From NCBI GenBank assembly GCA_017626095.1, contig JAGAJL010000019.1, forward strand, positions 1 to 49,831: a stretch of 49,831 nucleotides of DNA, in the 5' to 3' direction. Numbering within the stretch: position 1 is the first letter of the stretch; every line of letters starts with the position of its first letter. This DNA is from Lachnospiraceae bacterium. GTDB taxonomy: Bacteria > Bacillota > Clostridia > Lachnospirales > Lachnospiraceae. The notes beneath the pieces are model-generated. The model was given only the letters and a program-made list of their open reading frames with translations, was not told the DNA's origin and did not search any database. Positions 16,572-26,815 of the stretch are shown here, in pieces. The position numbers and the translations under genes are program-made.

Positions 16572-16580
16572 TTGTATAAT
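16552..16580 (+). promoter_or_regulatory. Sigma-A promoter for the flavoprotein genes
   Basis: TTGAGT (16552-16557), 17 bases, then a perfect TATAAT (16575-16580). It overlaps the stop of the BofC-C-like gene and lies about 30 bases before the 16610 ATG, so the two flavoprotein genes and probably proB can be transcribed independently of the upstream genes. Confidence 0.65.
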
Positions 16581-16609
16581 TTAAGTATCTATGCGAAGAG
16601 GAAATTTGT

Positions 16610-17854
16610 ATGAAAAAGAGAGTACTGGTTATTGGTGGTGGTGCCTCCGGTATTGTGGCTGCAATCGTTGCAGCACGTCATGGAGCTTCCGTTTCTATTT
16701 TGGAACATCAGGATAAAATCGGCAAAAAATTATTACTGACAGGAAACGGTAAATGCAATTTAACCAATTTAAATTTAGGATCATCCAATTATGTTACCAC
16801 CAATCATGAGGATATGGATTTTATCAATCATGCCTTGAAAGCTTATTCACCACAACAAGTGATTTCTTTTTTCCATTCCATAGGTCTTCGGACAACTGTA
16901 TTGCGAGATAGCTATGTTTATCCTGAAACGGAGGCTTCGGCTAGTGTTGTCAGTGCATTATTACGGGAATTGCAAAAGCTTCATGTTGAAATTTTAACAA
17001 ACCAGCATGTTTCTTCTATAAGTAAAAAAGATAACCATATATGTATTATATCCGATAAGCAATCATTTGGGGCAGATTCGGTTATTGTTGCCTGTGGAGG
17101 AAAGTCTTATCCCAAAACAGGTTCTGACGGTTCCGGCTTTGATCTTTTAAGACAGATGCATTTACAGTATGTGGAGCCATATCCGGCCCTGACATCATTG
17201 ATATGCAATCACAATGGTTGTAAAATTTTGTCCGGAATGAGAAATCAGGCTAGTGTTTCAATTCTTGATTCCAAGCATTCTATGGTGGCAAGCGATTATG
17301 GACAAATTCAATTTACGGATTATGGAATTTCGGGAATTCCGGTTTTTCAGGTAAGCTCAAAAATATATCCGTATCTTTTGAAACATAAAAAGACATGCCT
17401 TACAGATTTGACAGCAAGGATTGATTTATTTCCGTATGCGGAAGAAGAAAAACTCTTTTTACAATTAGACAGACAGTTAAATGAATACCATTCCTTTTCA
17501 TTTGAAGAGGCCATGAGTGGATTTCTACATAAAAAATGGATACAGTTTTTAACAAGCAAATATGGTCTTTCAAATAAAAAGGGGAAAGAAATCAGGAAAT
17601 CGATCATAAAACAGTTGGCACATGATCTGAAAAATCTCGATTTCCCAATTAGAGAACTGAAAGGTTTTGATTTTTGTCAGGTTACTGGTGGTGGACTAGA
17701 TTTATCAGAGCTTACCCCTGATTTTGAATTAAAAAAGTATCCCTCCGTTTTTATTACCGGAGAGTTATTAAATATCACTGGAGATTGTGGTGGTTACAAT
17801 CTTCACTGGGCTTTTTTAAGTGGTATGATTGCCGGAAAAAAAGCCGCAGATTAG
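16610..17854 (+). CDS. HI0933/BaiN-like FAD-dependent oxidoreductase
   Basis: A 414-residue flavoprotein of the HI0933 family, often annotated BaiN-like or aminoacetone oxidase. The N-terminal FAD fingerprint is VLVIGGGASGIVAAIVAARHG. The family-specific KIGKKLLLTGNGKCNLTN follows near residue 40, and a C-terminal CQVTGGGLDLSEL...GELLNITGDCGGYNLHWAF closes the FAD site. The physiological substrate is unsettled. GAGGAAA lies 9 bases before the ATG, and it has its own promoter. A second FAD enzyme follows 26 bases later. Confidence 0.9.
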   Translation: MKKRVLVIGGGASGIVAAIVAARHGASVSILEHQDKIGKKLLLTGNGKCNLTNLNLGSSNYVTTNHEDMDFINHALKAYSPQQVISFFHSIGLRTTVLRDSYVYPETEASASVVSALLRELQKLHVEILTNQHVSSISKKDNHICIISDKQSFGADSVIVACGGKSYPKTGSDGSGFDLLRQMHLQYVEPYPALTSLICNHNGCKILSGMRNQASVSILDSKHSMVASDYGQIQFTDYGISGIPVFQVSSKIYPYLLKHKKTCLTDLTARIDLFPYAEEEKLFLQLDRQLNEYHSFSFEEAMSGFLHKKWIQFLTSKYGLSNKKGKEIRKSIIKQLAHDLKNLDFPIRELKGFDFCQVTGGGLDLSELTPDFELKKYPSVFITGELLNITGDCGGYNLHWAFLSGMIAGKKAAD

Positions 17855-17880
17855 CATGATAATAGCAGGATAATTTTGTT

Positions 17881-19551
17881 ATGTTTAGATATAATCAGTT
17901 AAAATGTAAGCCGGGATATCAAAAAGAAGATATCATGAAAGCTTTGTCTGAAAAATTACATATTCCCACTCATTCGATTGCGGATATTAAAATTCTACGC
18001 GAATCATTGGATGCCAGAAAGAAACCGGATTTGTTTTATAGTCTTTGCGTCGCATTTGAATGTTCCTCAGAGGAAGTGTTGTTAAAAAAGATTAAAACAG
18101 ACCCTAATTTAACAACATACCAGGAAATATCGTTTCTTTTACCGTCGCTTCACGGCTATGTCCCTGCACTTCGCCCGATTGTTATCGGTGCCGGACCGGC
18201 AGGTTTGTTTTGTGCCTATTATTTGGCAAAAGCCGGCTTAAAGCCTTTGGTTTTTGAGCGTGGAAAAGCGGTAGAAGACAGGATAGAGGATGTGAGAACT
18301 TTTTGGGAAACCGGTATTCTAAATCCTTCCTCTAATGTGCAATTTGGAGAAGGCGGAGCAGGAACCTTTTCCGATGGGAAGCTCAATACACTAAACAAGG
18401 ATCCTTTTGGTTATCAAAAAGAAGTCCTACGTTTGTTTGTATCCATGGGAGCAAAAGAAAGTATTCTCTACGAACAGAAACCTCACATCGGAACAGATTG
18501 TCTGGTTAATATCGTGAAAAATTTGCGTTTGTCCATTGAAAAGATGGGTGGAGAAATATATTTTTCATCTCAGGTGACGGACTTTGTTTTTTCTGAATGC
18601 AATTCTGACAGACAAAGTAGTACGGACAATATTACAGATCATGAAACGAATCATGATTTTGCATATCATAGATTTGTGAAAGGCGTTATTGTCAATCACA
18701 ATGATTATTTTGAGTCTAATCAGATTGTTTTGGCAATCGGACATAGTGCAAGAGATACCTTTCGACTGTTATATGAAAAAGAAGTTCCGATGGAGGCTAA
18801 ATCATTTGCCGTAGGCTACCGCGTACAGCATGCGCAGAATATGATTGACGAAGCGCAGTATGGCAAGGAAAATGTGGGGCGCTTTCCGGCTGCGGCCTAT
18901 AAACTAACCGCACAGGCAACAAATGGACGAAGCGTCTATAGTTTTTGTATGTGCCCGGGAGGTTACGTTGTAAATGCATCAAGTAAAGAAAAGCAGCTGT
19001 GTGTGAATGGAATGAGTTATAGTGACAGAGGAAGCCTTAATGCAAACAGTGCTATTATCGTTTCCGTCTCGCCAAGCGATTATCCCGGAAATTCACCCCT
19101 TTCCGGTGTGGATTTTCAGGAAGAAATAGAAAAAAGGGCTTATGAAGTCTGCTCAGGAAAAATCCCTGTTCAAAAATATTCTGATTATAAGTTAAATCAG
19201 ATTAGTCATAGTTTTGATGACATTCAACCGGAAATAAAAGGCCAATATACTTTCGGTAATCTCAGGGGAATTTATCAGACTGAAATTGAACAGGCTTTTA
19301 TAGATGGCATGCAATCTTTTGGAAGGAAAATTCATGGATTTGATGCAGACAATGTATTAGTGACCGGTGTGGAACCCCGTACTTCGTCACCGGTACGCAT
19401 ACACAGAGATACAAGTTGTCAGTCAACGGATATCAAAGGGCTATACCCTTGCGGCGAAGGCGCCGGCTATGCTGGCGGAATTACCAGTGCCGCATGTGAC
19501 GGATTAAAGATTGCACAAAAGATCATAACTTCTTTAGGAGGAAAATCATGA
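17881..19551 (+). CDS. FAD-dependent dehydrogenase-like protein, unknown substrate
   Basis: A 556-residue flavoprotein. An N-terminal region of about 95 residues precedes the FAD-binding motif PIVIGAGPAGLFCAYYLAKAG at about residue 100. Family blocks NVQFGEGGAGTFSDGKLNT and GYRVQHAQNMID are present, and the C-terminus has LYPCGEGAGYAGGITSAACDG. This is the widespread family of uncharacterised FAD-dependent oxidoreductases (COG2509 type) next to HI0933-like genes in clostridia. Its stop overlaps proB by 4 bases (ATGA). Confidence 0.88.
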   Translation: MFRYNQLKCKPGYQKEDIMKALSEKLHIPTHSIADIKILRESLDARKKPDLFYSLCVAFECSSEEVLLKKIKTDPNLTTYQEISFLLPSLHGYVPALRPIVIGAGPAGLFCAYYLAKAGLKPLVFERGKAVEDRIEDVRTFWETGILNPSSNVQFGEGGAGTFSDGKLNTLNKDPFGYQKEVLRLFVSMGAKESILYEQKPHIGTDCLVNIVKNLRLSIEKMGGEIYFSSQVTDFVFSECNSDRQSSTDNITDHETNHDFAYHRFVKGVIVNHNDYFESNQIVLAIGHSARDTFRLLYEKEVPMEAKSFAVGYRVQHAQNMIDEAQYGKENVGRFPAAAYKLTAQATNGRSVYSFCMCPGGYVVNASSKEKQLCVNGMSYSDRGSLNANSAIIVSVSPSDYPGNSPLSGVDFQEEIEKRAYEVCSGKIPVQKYSDYKLNQISHSFDDIQPEIKGQYTFGNLRGIYQTEIEQAFIDGMQSFGRKIHGFDADNVLVTGVEPRTSSPVRIHRDTSCQSTDIKGLYPCGEGAGYAGGITSAACDGLKIAQKIITSLGGKS

Positions 19552-20396
19552 ATATCAGAGATTGTGTCAAGGATAAGAAGAGAATTGTCATTAAAGTCGG
19601 TTCCTCTTCTTTACAACATAAAGAAACCGGTGGATTAGATTATATTAAACTGGAAGTGCTTGTTCGGGAAATCTGTAATTTAAGAAATATGGGAAAAGAA
19701 GTGGTACTGGTTTCATCCGGTGCGATTGCAGTCGGAAAAAGAGCCGTTCATCTGGGAAAGGATGACGATCCGATTGCTGTAAAACAGGCTTGTGCCGCAA
19801 TCGGTCAGGCACGTTTAATGATGACCTATCAGAAAATATTTTCCGAATACAATCATGTCTGTGCACAGATATTGATGACAAAAAATACCATTGTCGATCC
19901 GCTTAACCGTTTTAATGCCCACAACACCTTTTCAGAACTTTTAAAATTAGGTGTTGTACCGATTGTAAACGAAAATGATACCGTTGCTACATATGAAATT
20001 AAATTTGGTGATAATGATACGCTTTCGGCAATTGTTGCTGCCTTAATTGATGCAGATTTATTAATTCTGTTATCTGATATTGACGGCTTGTATACGGATG
20101 ATCCAAACCAAAATAAGGATGCAAAATTTATCAGTGTTGTGGATGAATTAACCGATGATTTGATGCAGATGGGTAAAAAAAGTACCGGTAGTGATGTCGG
20201 AACCGGTGGAATGAACACCAAATTGCAGGCGGCAAAAATTGCCACAGTTGCAGGCGCGGATATGATTATTGCCAATTCGGATGATATGCGTATTATACAC
20301 CGGATTATGGATGGAAGAGAATATGGCACGTTTTTTAAAGCACACAAAGATGACAACTTCTATCTGGCTGATTATGTAGAAAATATGCAAAATTAA
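19548..20396 (+). CDS. proB: Glutamate 5-kinase, short form without PUA domain
   Basis: First step of proline synthesis: ATP phosphorylates glutamate to gamma-glutamyl phosphate. At 282 residues it has the amino acid kinase domain only. The C-terminal PUA domain of the 367-residue E. coli enzyme is missing, as in some Firmicutes. Visible motifs are VIKVGSSSL, VSSGAIAVG, and the substrate block NENDTVAT...FGDNDTLSAIVA, then GTGGMNTK. It overlaps the upstream flavoprotein gene, and proA lies two genes downstream. Confidence 0.95.
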   Translation: MNIRDCVKDKKRIVIKVGSSSLQHKETGGLDYIKLEVLVREICNLRNMGKEVVLVSSGAIAVGKRAVHLGKDDDPIAVKQACAAIGQARLMMTYQKIFSEYNHVCAQILMTKNTIVDPLNRFNAHNTFSELLKLGVVPIVNENDTVATYEIKFGDNDTLSAIVAALIDADLLILLSDIDGLYTDDPNQNKDAKFISVVDELTDDLMQMGKKSTGSDVGTGGMNTKLQAAKIATVAGADMIIANSDDMRIIHRIMDGREYGTFFKAHKDDNFYLADYVENMQN

Positions 20397-20449
20397 GAGA
20401 CCTGTATTACGAGAGCACAAAGTACATAATAATCCGTTGATATCATGGG

Positions 20450-20480
20450 ACTTTTTTCATTTTGCACTCAAGAAAAAAGT
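20450..20480. other. AT-rich hairpin between proB and the DUF896 gene
   Basis: ACTTTTTTC (20450-20458) pairs perfectly with GAAAAAAGT (20472-20480). There is no U tract after it on the + strand, so a terminator role is doubtful. It is the only structure I see in this 141-base gap. Confidence 0.35.
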
Positions 20481-20537
20481 GATAAAAAAGGAATCTAAAA
20501 TATAAAGTAAAAAGGAAAAAGTTAAAAGGGATCAATC

Positions 20538-20762
20538 ATGGCAGATTTAAAAATTGACAGAATTAATGAATTATATCATAAATCCCAAAAAGAAGGACTT
20601 ACGGAAGAAGAAAAAAGGGAACAGGCAGAATTAAGACGTAATTACGTAAATGCTGTTAAGGCAAATTTACGTGGACAGTTGAACAATATCAATATTCAGG
20701 AAAAAGATGGTAGTATTACCAATTTAGGAGAAAAATTTGGACAAAAAAATTCTGAGACATAA
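20538..20762 (+). CDS. DUF896 family protein (YnzC-like)
   Basis: A 74-residue helical protein. The N-terminal hairpin INELYHKSQKEGLTEEEKREQAELRRNYVNAVKANLRGQLNNI is the clear DUF896 signature, shared with Bacillus YnzC and YaaL-type small proteins. The structure is a two-helix hairpin; the function is not established. AAAAGGGAT precedes the ATG. Its last 26 bases overlap the next gene, whose binding site also lies inside this frame. Confidence 0.9.
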   Translation: MADLKIDRINELYHKSQKEGLTEEEKREQAELRRNYVNAVKANLRGQLNNINIQEKDGSITNLGEKFGQKNSET

Positions 20763-21306
20763 AATGTTAAACTTGCGTAATCAACTATCTGCAAAAGAAT
20801 GTGAAAAGAGAAGTGAACAAATTGCAGAACATCTGCTAAATACAGATGCCTATCAGAGAGCAGAATATCTTTTGGTATATATGCATTATCAAAAAGAAGT
20901 AATGACGAATCAGATCATTACGCACGCATTAAATGTCGGAAAGCATGTTTTTGTTCCACGCGTTTCAGGAAAAGACATGGAATTTTATGAAATCCATTCT
21001 TTTAAGGATTGTTCATGTGGTTTCCATGGCATTTTAGAGCCTTCCAAAACCTGTGGCAGTTTACCTGAAGTCTTCTGTAACATGCTCTCATCGCCTTCAA
21101 AACAGAATACTCTTATGATTCTTCCGGGGCTTGCATTTGATGCAACCGGCCACCGATTGGGCTATGGCGGAGGATATTATGACAGATATTTGTCACAGAC
21201 AGGTATTGAGTGTGAGAAAATGGCGGTTGCATTTTCTTTTCAGATAATAGAGCATGTTCCTTATGAAGAACACGATATTTTGATAGATTGTGTTATAACC
21301 GATTGA
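20737..21306 (+). CDS. 5-formyltetrahydrofolate cyclo-ligase
   Basis: Converts 5-formyl-THF to 5,10-methenyl-THF with ATP, returning stored folate to one-carbon metabolism. It has 189 residues, the normal length. Conserved blocks are [15 protein letters not shown] and the C-terminal [24 protein letters not shown]. It starts at TTG 20737, supported by AGGAG 6 bases upstream and by the expected N-terminus [17 protein letters not shown]. The ATG at 20764 would drop nine of these residues. The start lies inside the DUF896 gene. Confidence 0.93.
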   Translation: MDKKILRHKMLNLRNQLSAKECEKRSEQIAEHLLNTDAYQRAEYLLVYMHYQKEVMTNQIITHALNVGKHVFVPRVSGKDMEFYEIHSFKDCSCGFHGILEPSKTCGSLPEVFCNMLSSPSKQNTLMILPGLAFDATGHRLGYGGGYYDRYLSQTGIECEKMAVAFSFQIIEHVPYEEHDILIDCVITD

Positions 21307-21361
21307 TTTTTTGCTGTATTTTTTGTATACGCAGAAAATACATAAAGATAAAATATTATGA

Positions 21362-21399
21362 TGTTGGCATCAAAGGAATTTTGCACCATGATACCAACA
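21362..21399 (+). other. Hairpin in the proA leader
   Basis: TGTTGGCATCA (21362-21372) pairs with TGATACCAACA (21389-21399) with one C-A mismatch, and GG/CC can extend the inner stem. It ends two bases before the proA ribosome binding site and has no U tract, so it may stabilise or regulate the message and is not a terminator. Confidence 0.4.
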
Positions 21400-21416
21400 A
21401 TCAGAGGAGAATAATT

Positions 21417-22664
21417 ATGACAGATTTAGAGATACTTGGACAAAATGCAGTATCTGCAAAATATAGAATGCAGGTATTAAGTACGGAAGAAAAGAATAGC
21501 TGTTTGACATATATATCACAATTTTTACGAGAACATTGTGATGAAATCTTATGTGAAAATCAAAAAGATATCAATCAGGCTGTTGCAAACGGAATGCATC
21601 AGGGCCTGATTGACAGATTAAGGCTGACCAAAGAACGTGTTTTTGCAATGTCGGAAGGATTGGAACAAATTGTTACACTCCCTGATCCTATTGGGGAAGT
21701 ACTTTCTACCAATACGAGACCGAATGGGCTGGTTGTTAACAAGGTTCGTGTTCCGTTAGGTGTTATCGGTATTATTTATGAATCCCGTCCCAATGTGACG
21801 GCAGATGCATTCGGATTGTGTTTCAAATCCGGAAATGCCGTTATTTTAAAAGGCGGTTCTGATGCCATTCATTCCAATATTGCCATTACAACCGTAATCC
21901 GGAATGCATTAAAGGATATGAATTGTGATGAAAACGCCATTCAGTTAATTGAAGATACCAATCGTGAAACAACCAAAAAATTCATGCAGTTAAATCAGTA
22001 TGTGGATGTTTTGATTCCCCGAGGAAGCGCAGGTCTTATTCGCAGTGTTGTACAAAACAGCACCATCCCTGTTATTGAAACGGGAAGCGGAAACTGTCAT
22101 ATTTATGTCGATAAAGATGCTGATTTTAATAAGGCGATTCCGATTATTATCAATGCCAAAACACAGCGGATTGGAGTATGCAATGCCTGTGAATCACTGG
22201 TTGTTCACAAAGATATCGAAAAAGAGTTTCTTCCGCTATTGGAAAAGGCCTTAAAAGAAAAAAATGTGGAAATACGTGCGGATGAACAGGCAGGTCTGTT
22301 TTTTAGCGATTGTAAACCTGCTACAACACAAGATTTTGCAACGGAATATCTGGATTATATTATATCCGTGAAAACGGTAGAAAATGTTGATGAAGCCATT
22401 TGTCATATCAATGCCAACAATACCAAACATTCGGAAGCCATTATAACTGAAAATAAAGAAGCTGCTGAGAAATTTTTGGCAGGTATTGATGCGGCATGTG
22501 TATATGTGAATGCATCCACACGGTTTACAGACGGATTTGAATTTGGATTTGGTGCAGAAATCGGAATCAGTACCCAGAAACTGCACGCGCGTGGTCCTAT
22601 GGGATTGCCGGAGCTGACATCCTATCAATATCGCATCTTAGGAGATGGGCAGATACGACCGTAA
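21417..22664 (+). CDS. proA: Gamma-glutamyl phosphate reductase
   Basis: Second step of proline synthesis: NADPH reduces gamma-glutamyl phosphate to glutamate semialdehyde. It has 415 residues, the usual size. Motifs include [20 protein letters not shown], the cofactor stretch [12 protein letters not shown] and the catalytic Cys 258 in [17 protein letters not shown] 8 bases upstream fixes ATG 21417. The frame is open upstream to 21288, but those residues are not proA-like. It is separated from proB by two unrelated genes. Confidence 0.95.
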   Translation: MTDLEILGQNAVSAKYRMQVLSTEEKNSCLTYISQFLREHCDEILCENQKDINQAVANGMHQGLIDRLRLTKERVFAMSEGLEQIVTLPDPIGEVLSTNTRPNGLVVNKVRVPLGVIGIIYESRPNVTADAFGLCFKSGNAVILKGGSDAIHSNIAITTVIRNALKDMNCDENAIQLIEDTNRETTKKFMQLNQYVDVLIPRGSAGLIRSVVQNSTIPVIETGSGNCHIYVDKDADFNKAIPIIINAKTQRIGVCNACESLVVHKDIEKEFLPLLEKALKEKNVEIRADEQAGLFFSDCKPATTQDFATEYLDYIISVKTVENVDEAICHINANNTKHSEAIITENKEAAEKFLAGIDAACVYVNASTRFTDGFEFGFGAEIGISTQKLHARGPMGLPELTSYQYRILGDGQIRP

Positions 22665-22688
22665 TTATTTGAAAGGACAACACAAAAC

Positions 22689-24086
22689 ATGAATGAAGAA
22701 GCAACACTTCAATATCAATATATTGAAAAAGCCAAATTAATTATTGCACAAAAAGAGCAGGAAAAAGGTTCTCCTTTGACCTGTTGCGTACAAACCTTTG
22801 GCTGTCAGATGAATGCCCGTGATTCGGAAAAATTATCCGGTATTTTAAAAGCAGTCGGATTCGTTGAAATAGAAGACGAAAATGCGGATTTAGTTATTTA
22901 TAATACCTGTACCGTCAGAGATAACGCCAATCAGCGTGTGTATGGCCGTTTAGGTGTATTAAATGGATATAAAAAGAAAAATCCCTTTATGAAAATATGT
23001 CTTTGCGGATGTATGATGCAGGAAAATACTGTTTTAGATAAAATACGTTCAAGTTATCGGTTTGTTGATCTAATTTTCGGAACACACAATATTTTTAAAT
23101 TTGCAGAATTACTGGTTCGTATGTATGAATCGGATGAAATGATTATCGACATCTGGAAAGACACCGACCAGATTGTGGAAGATCTGCCGGTTGAAAGAAA
23201 ATTTCATTTTAAATCCGGTATCAATATTATGTTTGGCTGTAATAATTTTTGCTCCTACTGTATTGTTCCTTATGTCAGAGGACGTGAGAGAAGCCGCAAA
23301 CCGGAGGAAATCATTTCCGAAATAGAAGGACTTGTAGCAGATGGCGTTGTTGAAATCATGCTTTTGGGTCAAAATGTGAATTCTTATGGTAAAAAACTGG
23401 AAAACCCGATTGCATTCGCAGAATTATTACGTCGTATTGAGAAAATCGAAGGTCTGGAAAGAATTCGCTTTATGACATCGCATCCTAAAGATTTATCGGA
23501 CGAGCTCATTGAAGTGATGAAAAACTCGAAAAAGATTTGTAAACATCTGCATTTGCCTTTACAGGCCGGTTCCAATCGTATCTTAAAAGCCATGAACCGG
23601 TGTTATACCAAAGAGCAATTTATTGAGCTGGCATTAAAAATCAGACGTGTAATTCCTGATATTGCCATTACTACTGATATTATTGTCGGATTTCCGGGTG
23701 AAACGCATGAGGATGTGTTGGAAACCATTGATGTGATTAAAACTGTAAAGTTTGACAATGCATTTACATTCCAGTATTCAAAACGAACCGGAACACCGGC
23801 TGCAGCCATGGAAAATCAAGTACCGCAGGAAGAAGTAACGCGCAATTTTGATGAATTGCTTGCTGTTGTACAGCAAACAGCCAGAGAGCAGGCATCTCGT
23901 TATGAATATCAGACACTGGATGCTTTAGTGGAAGGCATCAACGAGCATGATTCGTCCCTTGTAACCGGAAGATTATCCAACAACATGATTGTGCATTTTA
24001 AGGGATGTCCGGATTTAATCGGGAAAATCGTTCCGGTTTATTTAAAGGAATGCAAGGGTTTTTATTATTTAGGCGAAATGAAATAA
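22689..24086 (+). CDS. miaB: tRNA-2-methylthio-N6-dimethylallyladenosine synthase
   Basis: A radical-SAM methylthiotransferase that adds 2-methylthio to i6A37 in tRNA. Its 465 residues have the three standard parts: an N-terminal UPF0004 domain with cluster Cys in FGCQMN, NTCTVRDNA and CLCGCM; a radical-SAM core with CNNFCSYC and IVPYVRGRERSR; and a C-terminal TRAM domain. AAAGGAC precedes the ATG. Its substrate is made by MiaA, encoded two genes past mutSL here. Confidence 0.96.
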   Translation: MNEEATLQYQYIEKAKLIIAQKEQEKGSPLTCCVQTFGCQMNARDSEKLSGILKAVGFVEIEDENADLVIYNTCTVRDNANQRVYGRLGVLNGYKKKNPFMKICLCGCMMQENTVLDKIRSSYRFVDLIFGTHNIFKFAELLVRMYESDEMIIDIWKDTDQIVEDLPVERKFHFKSGINIMFGCNNFCSYCIVPYVRGRERSRKPEEIISEIEGLVADGVVEIMLLGQNVNSYGKKLENPIAFAELLRRIEKIEGLERIRFMTSHPKDLSDELIEVMKNSKKICKHLHLPLQAGSNRILKAMNRCYTKEQFIELALKIRRVIPDIAITTDIIVGFPGETHEDVLETIDVIKTVKFDNAFTFQYSKRTGTPAAAMENQVPQEEVTRNFDELLAVVQQTAREQASRYEYQTLDALVEGINEHDSSLVTGRLSNNMIVHFKGCPDLIGKIVPVYLKECKGFYYLGEMK

Positions 24087-24139
24087 TGTGAGTGCTAATA
24101 TTTAATACCATAGTTTTATCAAGAAGAGAGTAATTAAGC

Positions 24140-26806
24140 ATGCAAGACATAAAAATGGCAGATCTTACGCCAATGATGCAACAATATATGGAGACGAAAA
24201 AGCAATACGAAGATTGCATTTTATTTTATCGTCTCGGTGATTTTTATGAAATGTTCTTTGATGATGCATTAAAGGCATCCAAAGCATTGGAAATAACCTT
24301 GACAGGCAAAAGCTGTGGATTGGAAGAACGGGCACCAATGTGCGGAATTCCTTACCATGCAGTTGACGGATATTTGACCAAATTAGTCAGCAAGGGGTTT
24401 AAGGTTGCCATCTGCGAACAGGTGGAAGATCCCAAGCTTGCAAAAGGTATTGTAAAACGGGAAGTTGTCAGGATTGTTACACCGGGTACCAATCTGAATA
24501 TGCAGTCTTTGGAAGAGACGAAAAATAATTATCTGATGTGTATTGCATATTCGGATTACATCGGAGTTTCTGTAATTGATGTCACAACCGGTGATTTTTT
24601 TGCAACACAGGTTAATGATTCCAAGAATTTATTTGATGAAATCATCAAATTTTCTCCCGCCGAAATCATTTGTAACGATGCCTTCATGGTAAGTGGTTTT
24701 GATTTGGAAGATTTACGAGAAAGACTGGGAATTACGGTATATCAGCTCGATTCCTGGTATTTTGATGATGAAACCTGCCAGAACAGGATGAAAAAGCATT
24801 TCCATGTTCAGACCATGACTTCTTTAGGAATGGATTCATTTCCTATGGGCTCGATTGCTGCGGGGGCAGTATTAAATTATCTGTACGAAACGCAAAAAAC
24901 GACATTAAGTCATATCACCCATATAAATCCATATATTACCAGTAAATATATGTTATTGGACAGTTCTACAAGAAGAAATCTGGAATTGTGTGAAACGTTA
25001 CGCGAAAAACAAAAACGTGGTTCACTGTTATGGGTTTTAGACAAAACCAAAACAGCTATGGGAGCCCGCACCTTAAGAAGTTACATAGAACAGCCTTTAA
25101 TTGATAAAGAGGAGATTACAAAACGATTAGATGCCGTAGATGCCTTTTGTATGAATGCCATCGGACGGGAAGAAATCAGAGAATATTTAAATCCTATCTA
25201 TGATTTAGAGCGTTTGCTTGGAAAAGTCAGCTATAAATCAGCAAACCCGAGGGATTTAATTGCTTTTTCAAAATCTTTGGAAATGTTACCGTCTATTCGT
25301 ACGGTTTTAGAAGATTTTAAAGACAGCCGTTTATTACATAATATCTATGATGATATTGATCCTTTGGAAGATATCTGCAGTCTGATAGAGCAGGCAATTG
25401 AAGAGGAGCCTCCAATCTCCATAAGAGAAGGTGGCATTATCAAAACCGGATTTCATGAAGACGTAGATCATTTCCGCAATGCGAAAACCGAGGGTAAAAA
25501 CTGGCTGGCAGAATTGGAATTGCAGGAAAAAGAGAGAACCGGAATCAAGAATTTAAAAATCGGATATAATAAAGTGTTCGGCTACTATTTTGAAGTAACC
25601 AATTCCTACAAAGAACTGGTCCCGGATGACTGGATCCGGAAACAGACTTTAACCGGTGGCGAGCGATATATGATGCCGAAATTAAAAGAACTGGAAGACA
25701 CCATTTTAAACGCTGAGGATAAGCTTTACGGCATTGAATATGATTTGTTCTGTGAAATCAGAGAGCATATTGCCGACAACATGGATCGCATACAAAAGAC
25801 AGCAAAAGCCGTTGCCGCCCTGGATGTTTTTACATCCTTATCCTATGTTGCCGAACGTAATCATTATGTAAGGCCGAAGTTAAATACCAAGGGAACGATA
25901 AAGATTAAAAACGGCAGACATCCGGTTGTGGAAAAGATGATTGAACATGATATGTTTGTATCCAATGATACTTATCTGGATAACAATAAGAATCTGATTT
26001 CTATCATAACCGGACCGAATATGGCCGGTAAATCCACTTATATGAGACAAACGGCATTAATTGTTTTGATGGCTCAGATTGGCAGCTTTGTTCCGGCCGA
26101 CCAGGCGGACATTGGTCTTGTAGACCGAATTTTCACACGTGTCGGAGCCTCAGATGATTTAGCAAGCGGACAATCCACCTTTATGGTTGAAATGAATGAA
26201 GTGGCAAATATTTTGCGCAATGCCACATCAGACAGTCTTTTGATTTTAGATGAAATCGGAAGAGGAACTTCTACCTTTGACGGACTTGCCATCGCATGGG
26301 CGGTAATTGAACATATCAGCAACAAAAAACTGCTTGGAGCCAAAACCTTATTTGCAACGCATTATCATGAACTGACCGAATTAGAAGGCAAGATGAACAA
26401 TGTCAATAATTATTATATTGCCGTCAAAGAACAAGGGGACGACATTGTCTTTCTCAGAAAGATTTTAAAAGGCGGTGCCGATAAAAGCTATGGTATTCAG
26501 GTAGCAAAACTGGCAGGCGTTCCGGATATGGTCATTGACCGTGCCAAAATCATTGTAGAGCAATTGATGGACAATGATATTACCGAACGTGTCCAGAGTA
26601 TTGCAGTTGATGCAAAAAGTGAACCTAAAAAGGTAAAACACTATGATCAGGTTGATTTAGATCAAATTTCTTTGTTTGATACCGTAAAGGATGAGGATAT
26701 ATTAAAAGAACTGGATGAACTCGATATTTCCAATCTGACACCCTTGGATGCATTAAATACGTTATACCGATTACAGAATTTGCGTAAAAACCGATGGCAT
26801 ATGTAA
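24140..26806 (+). CDS. mutS: DNA mismatch repair protein MutS
   Basis: An 888-residue mismatch-recognition ATPase. The mismatch-reading Phe-x-Glu is at F35/E37 (GDFYEMFF). The Walker A is GPNMAGKS at 625-632, with LLILDEIGRGTSTFDGLA and FATHYHEL following. The C-terminal tail contains QISLFDTV, a beta-clamp-binding-like motif near residue 840. The length is standard. It sits 53 bases after miaB and 9 bases before mutL, so the repair pair is co-transcribed. Confidence 0.97.
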   Translation: MQDIKMADLTPMMQQYMETKKQYEDCILFYRLGDFYEMFFDDALKASKALEITLTGKSCGLEERAPMCGIPYHAVDGYLTKLVSKGFKVAICEQVEDPKLAKGIVKREVVRIVTPGTNLNMQSLEETKNNYLMCIAYSDYIGVSVIDVTTGDFFATQVNDSKNLFDEIIKFSPAEIICNDAFMVSGFDLEDLRERLGITVYQLDSWYFDDETCQNRMKKHFHVQTMTSLGMDSFPMGSIAAGAVLNYLYETQKTTLSHITHINPYITSKYMLLDSSTRRNLELCETLREKQKRGSLLWVLDKTKTAMGARTLRSYIEQPLIDKEEITKRLDAVDAFCMNAIGREEIREYLNPIYDLERLLGKVSYKSANPRDLIAFSKSLEMLPSIRTVLEDFKDSRLLHNIYDDIDPLEDICSLIEQAIEEEPPISIREGGIIKTGFHEDVDHFRNAKTEGKNWLAELELQEKERTGIKNLKIGYNKVFGYYFEVTNSYKELVPDDWIRKQTLTGGERYMMPKLKELEDTILNAEDKLYGIEYDLFCEIREHIADNMDRIQKTAKAVAALDVFTSLSYVAERNHYVRPKLNTKGTIKIKNGRHPVVEKMIEHDMFVSNDTYLDNNKNLISIITGPNMAGKSTYMRQTALIVLMAQIGSFVPADQADIGLVDRIFTRVGASDDLASGQSTFMVEMNEVANILRNATSDSLLILDEIGRGTSTFDGLAIAWAVIEHISNKKLLGAKTLFATHYHELTELEGKMNNVNNYYIAVKEQGDDIVFLRKILKGGADKSYGIQVAKLAGVPDMVIDRAKIIVEQLMDNDITERVQSIAVDAKSEPKKVKHYDQVDLDQISLFDTVKDEDILKELDELDISNLTPLDALNTLYRLQNLRKNRWHM

Positions 26807-26815
26807 GGAGATAAA

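Noticed and set aside
19853-20356. 167-codon open frame on the - strand
   Set aside because: It is antisense to proB with Ser/Ile/Ala-rich low-complexity translation, and has no binding site.
21288-21416. Longer proA frame starting at 21288
   Set aside because: The added 43 residues are not proA-like, overlap the folate gene, and the clear ribosome binding site is at 21402-21409.
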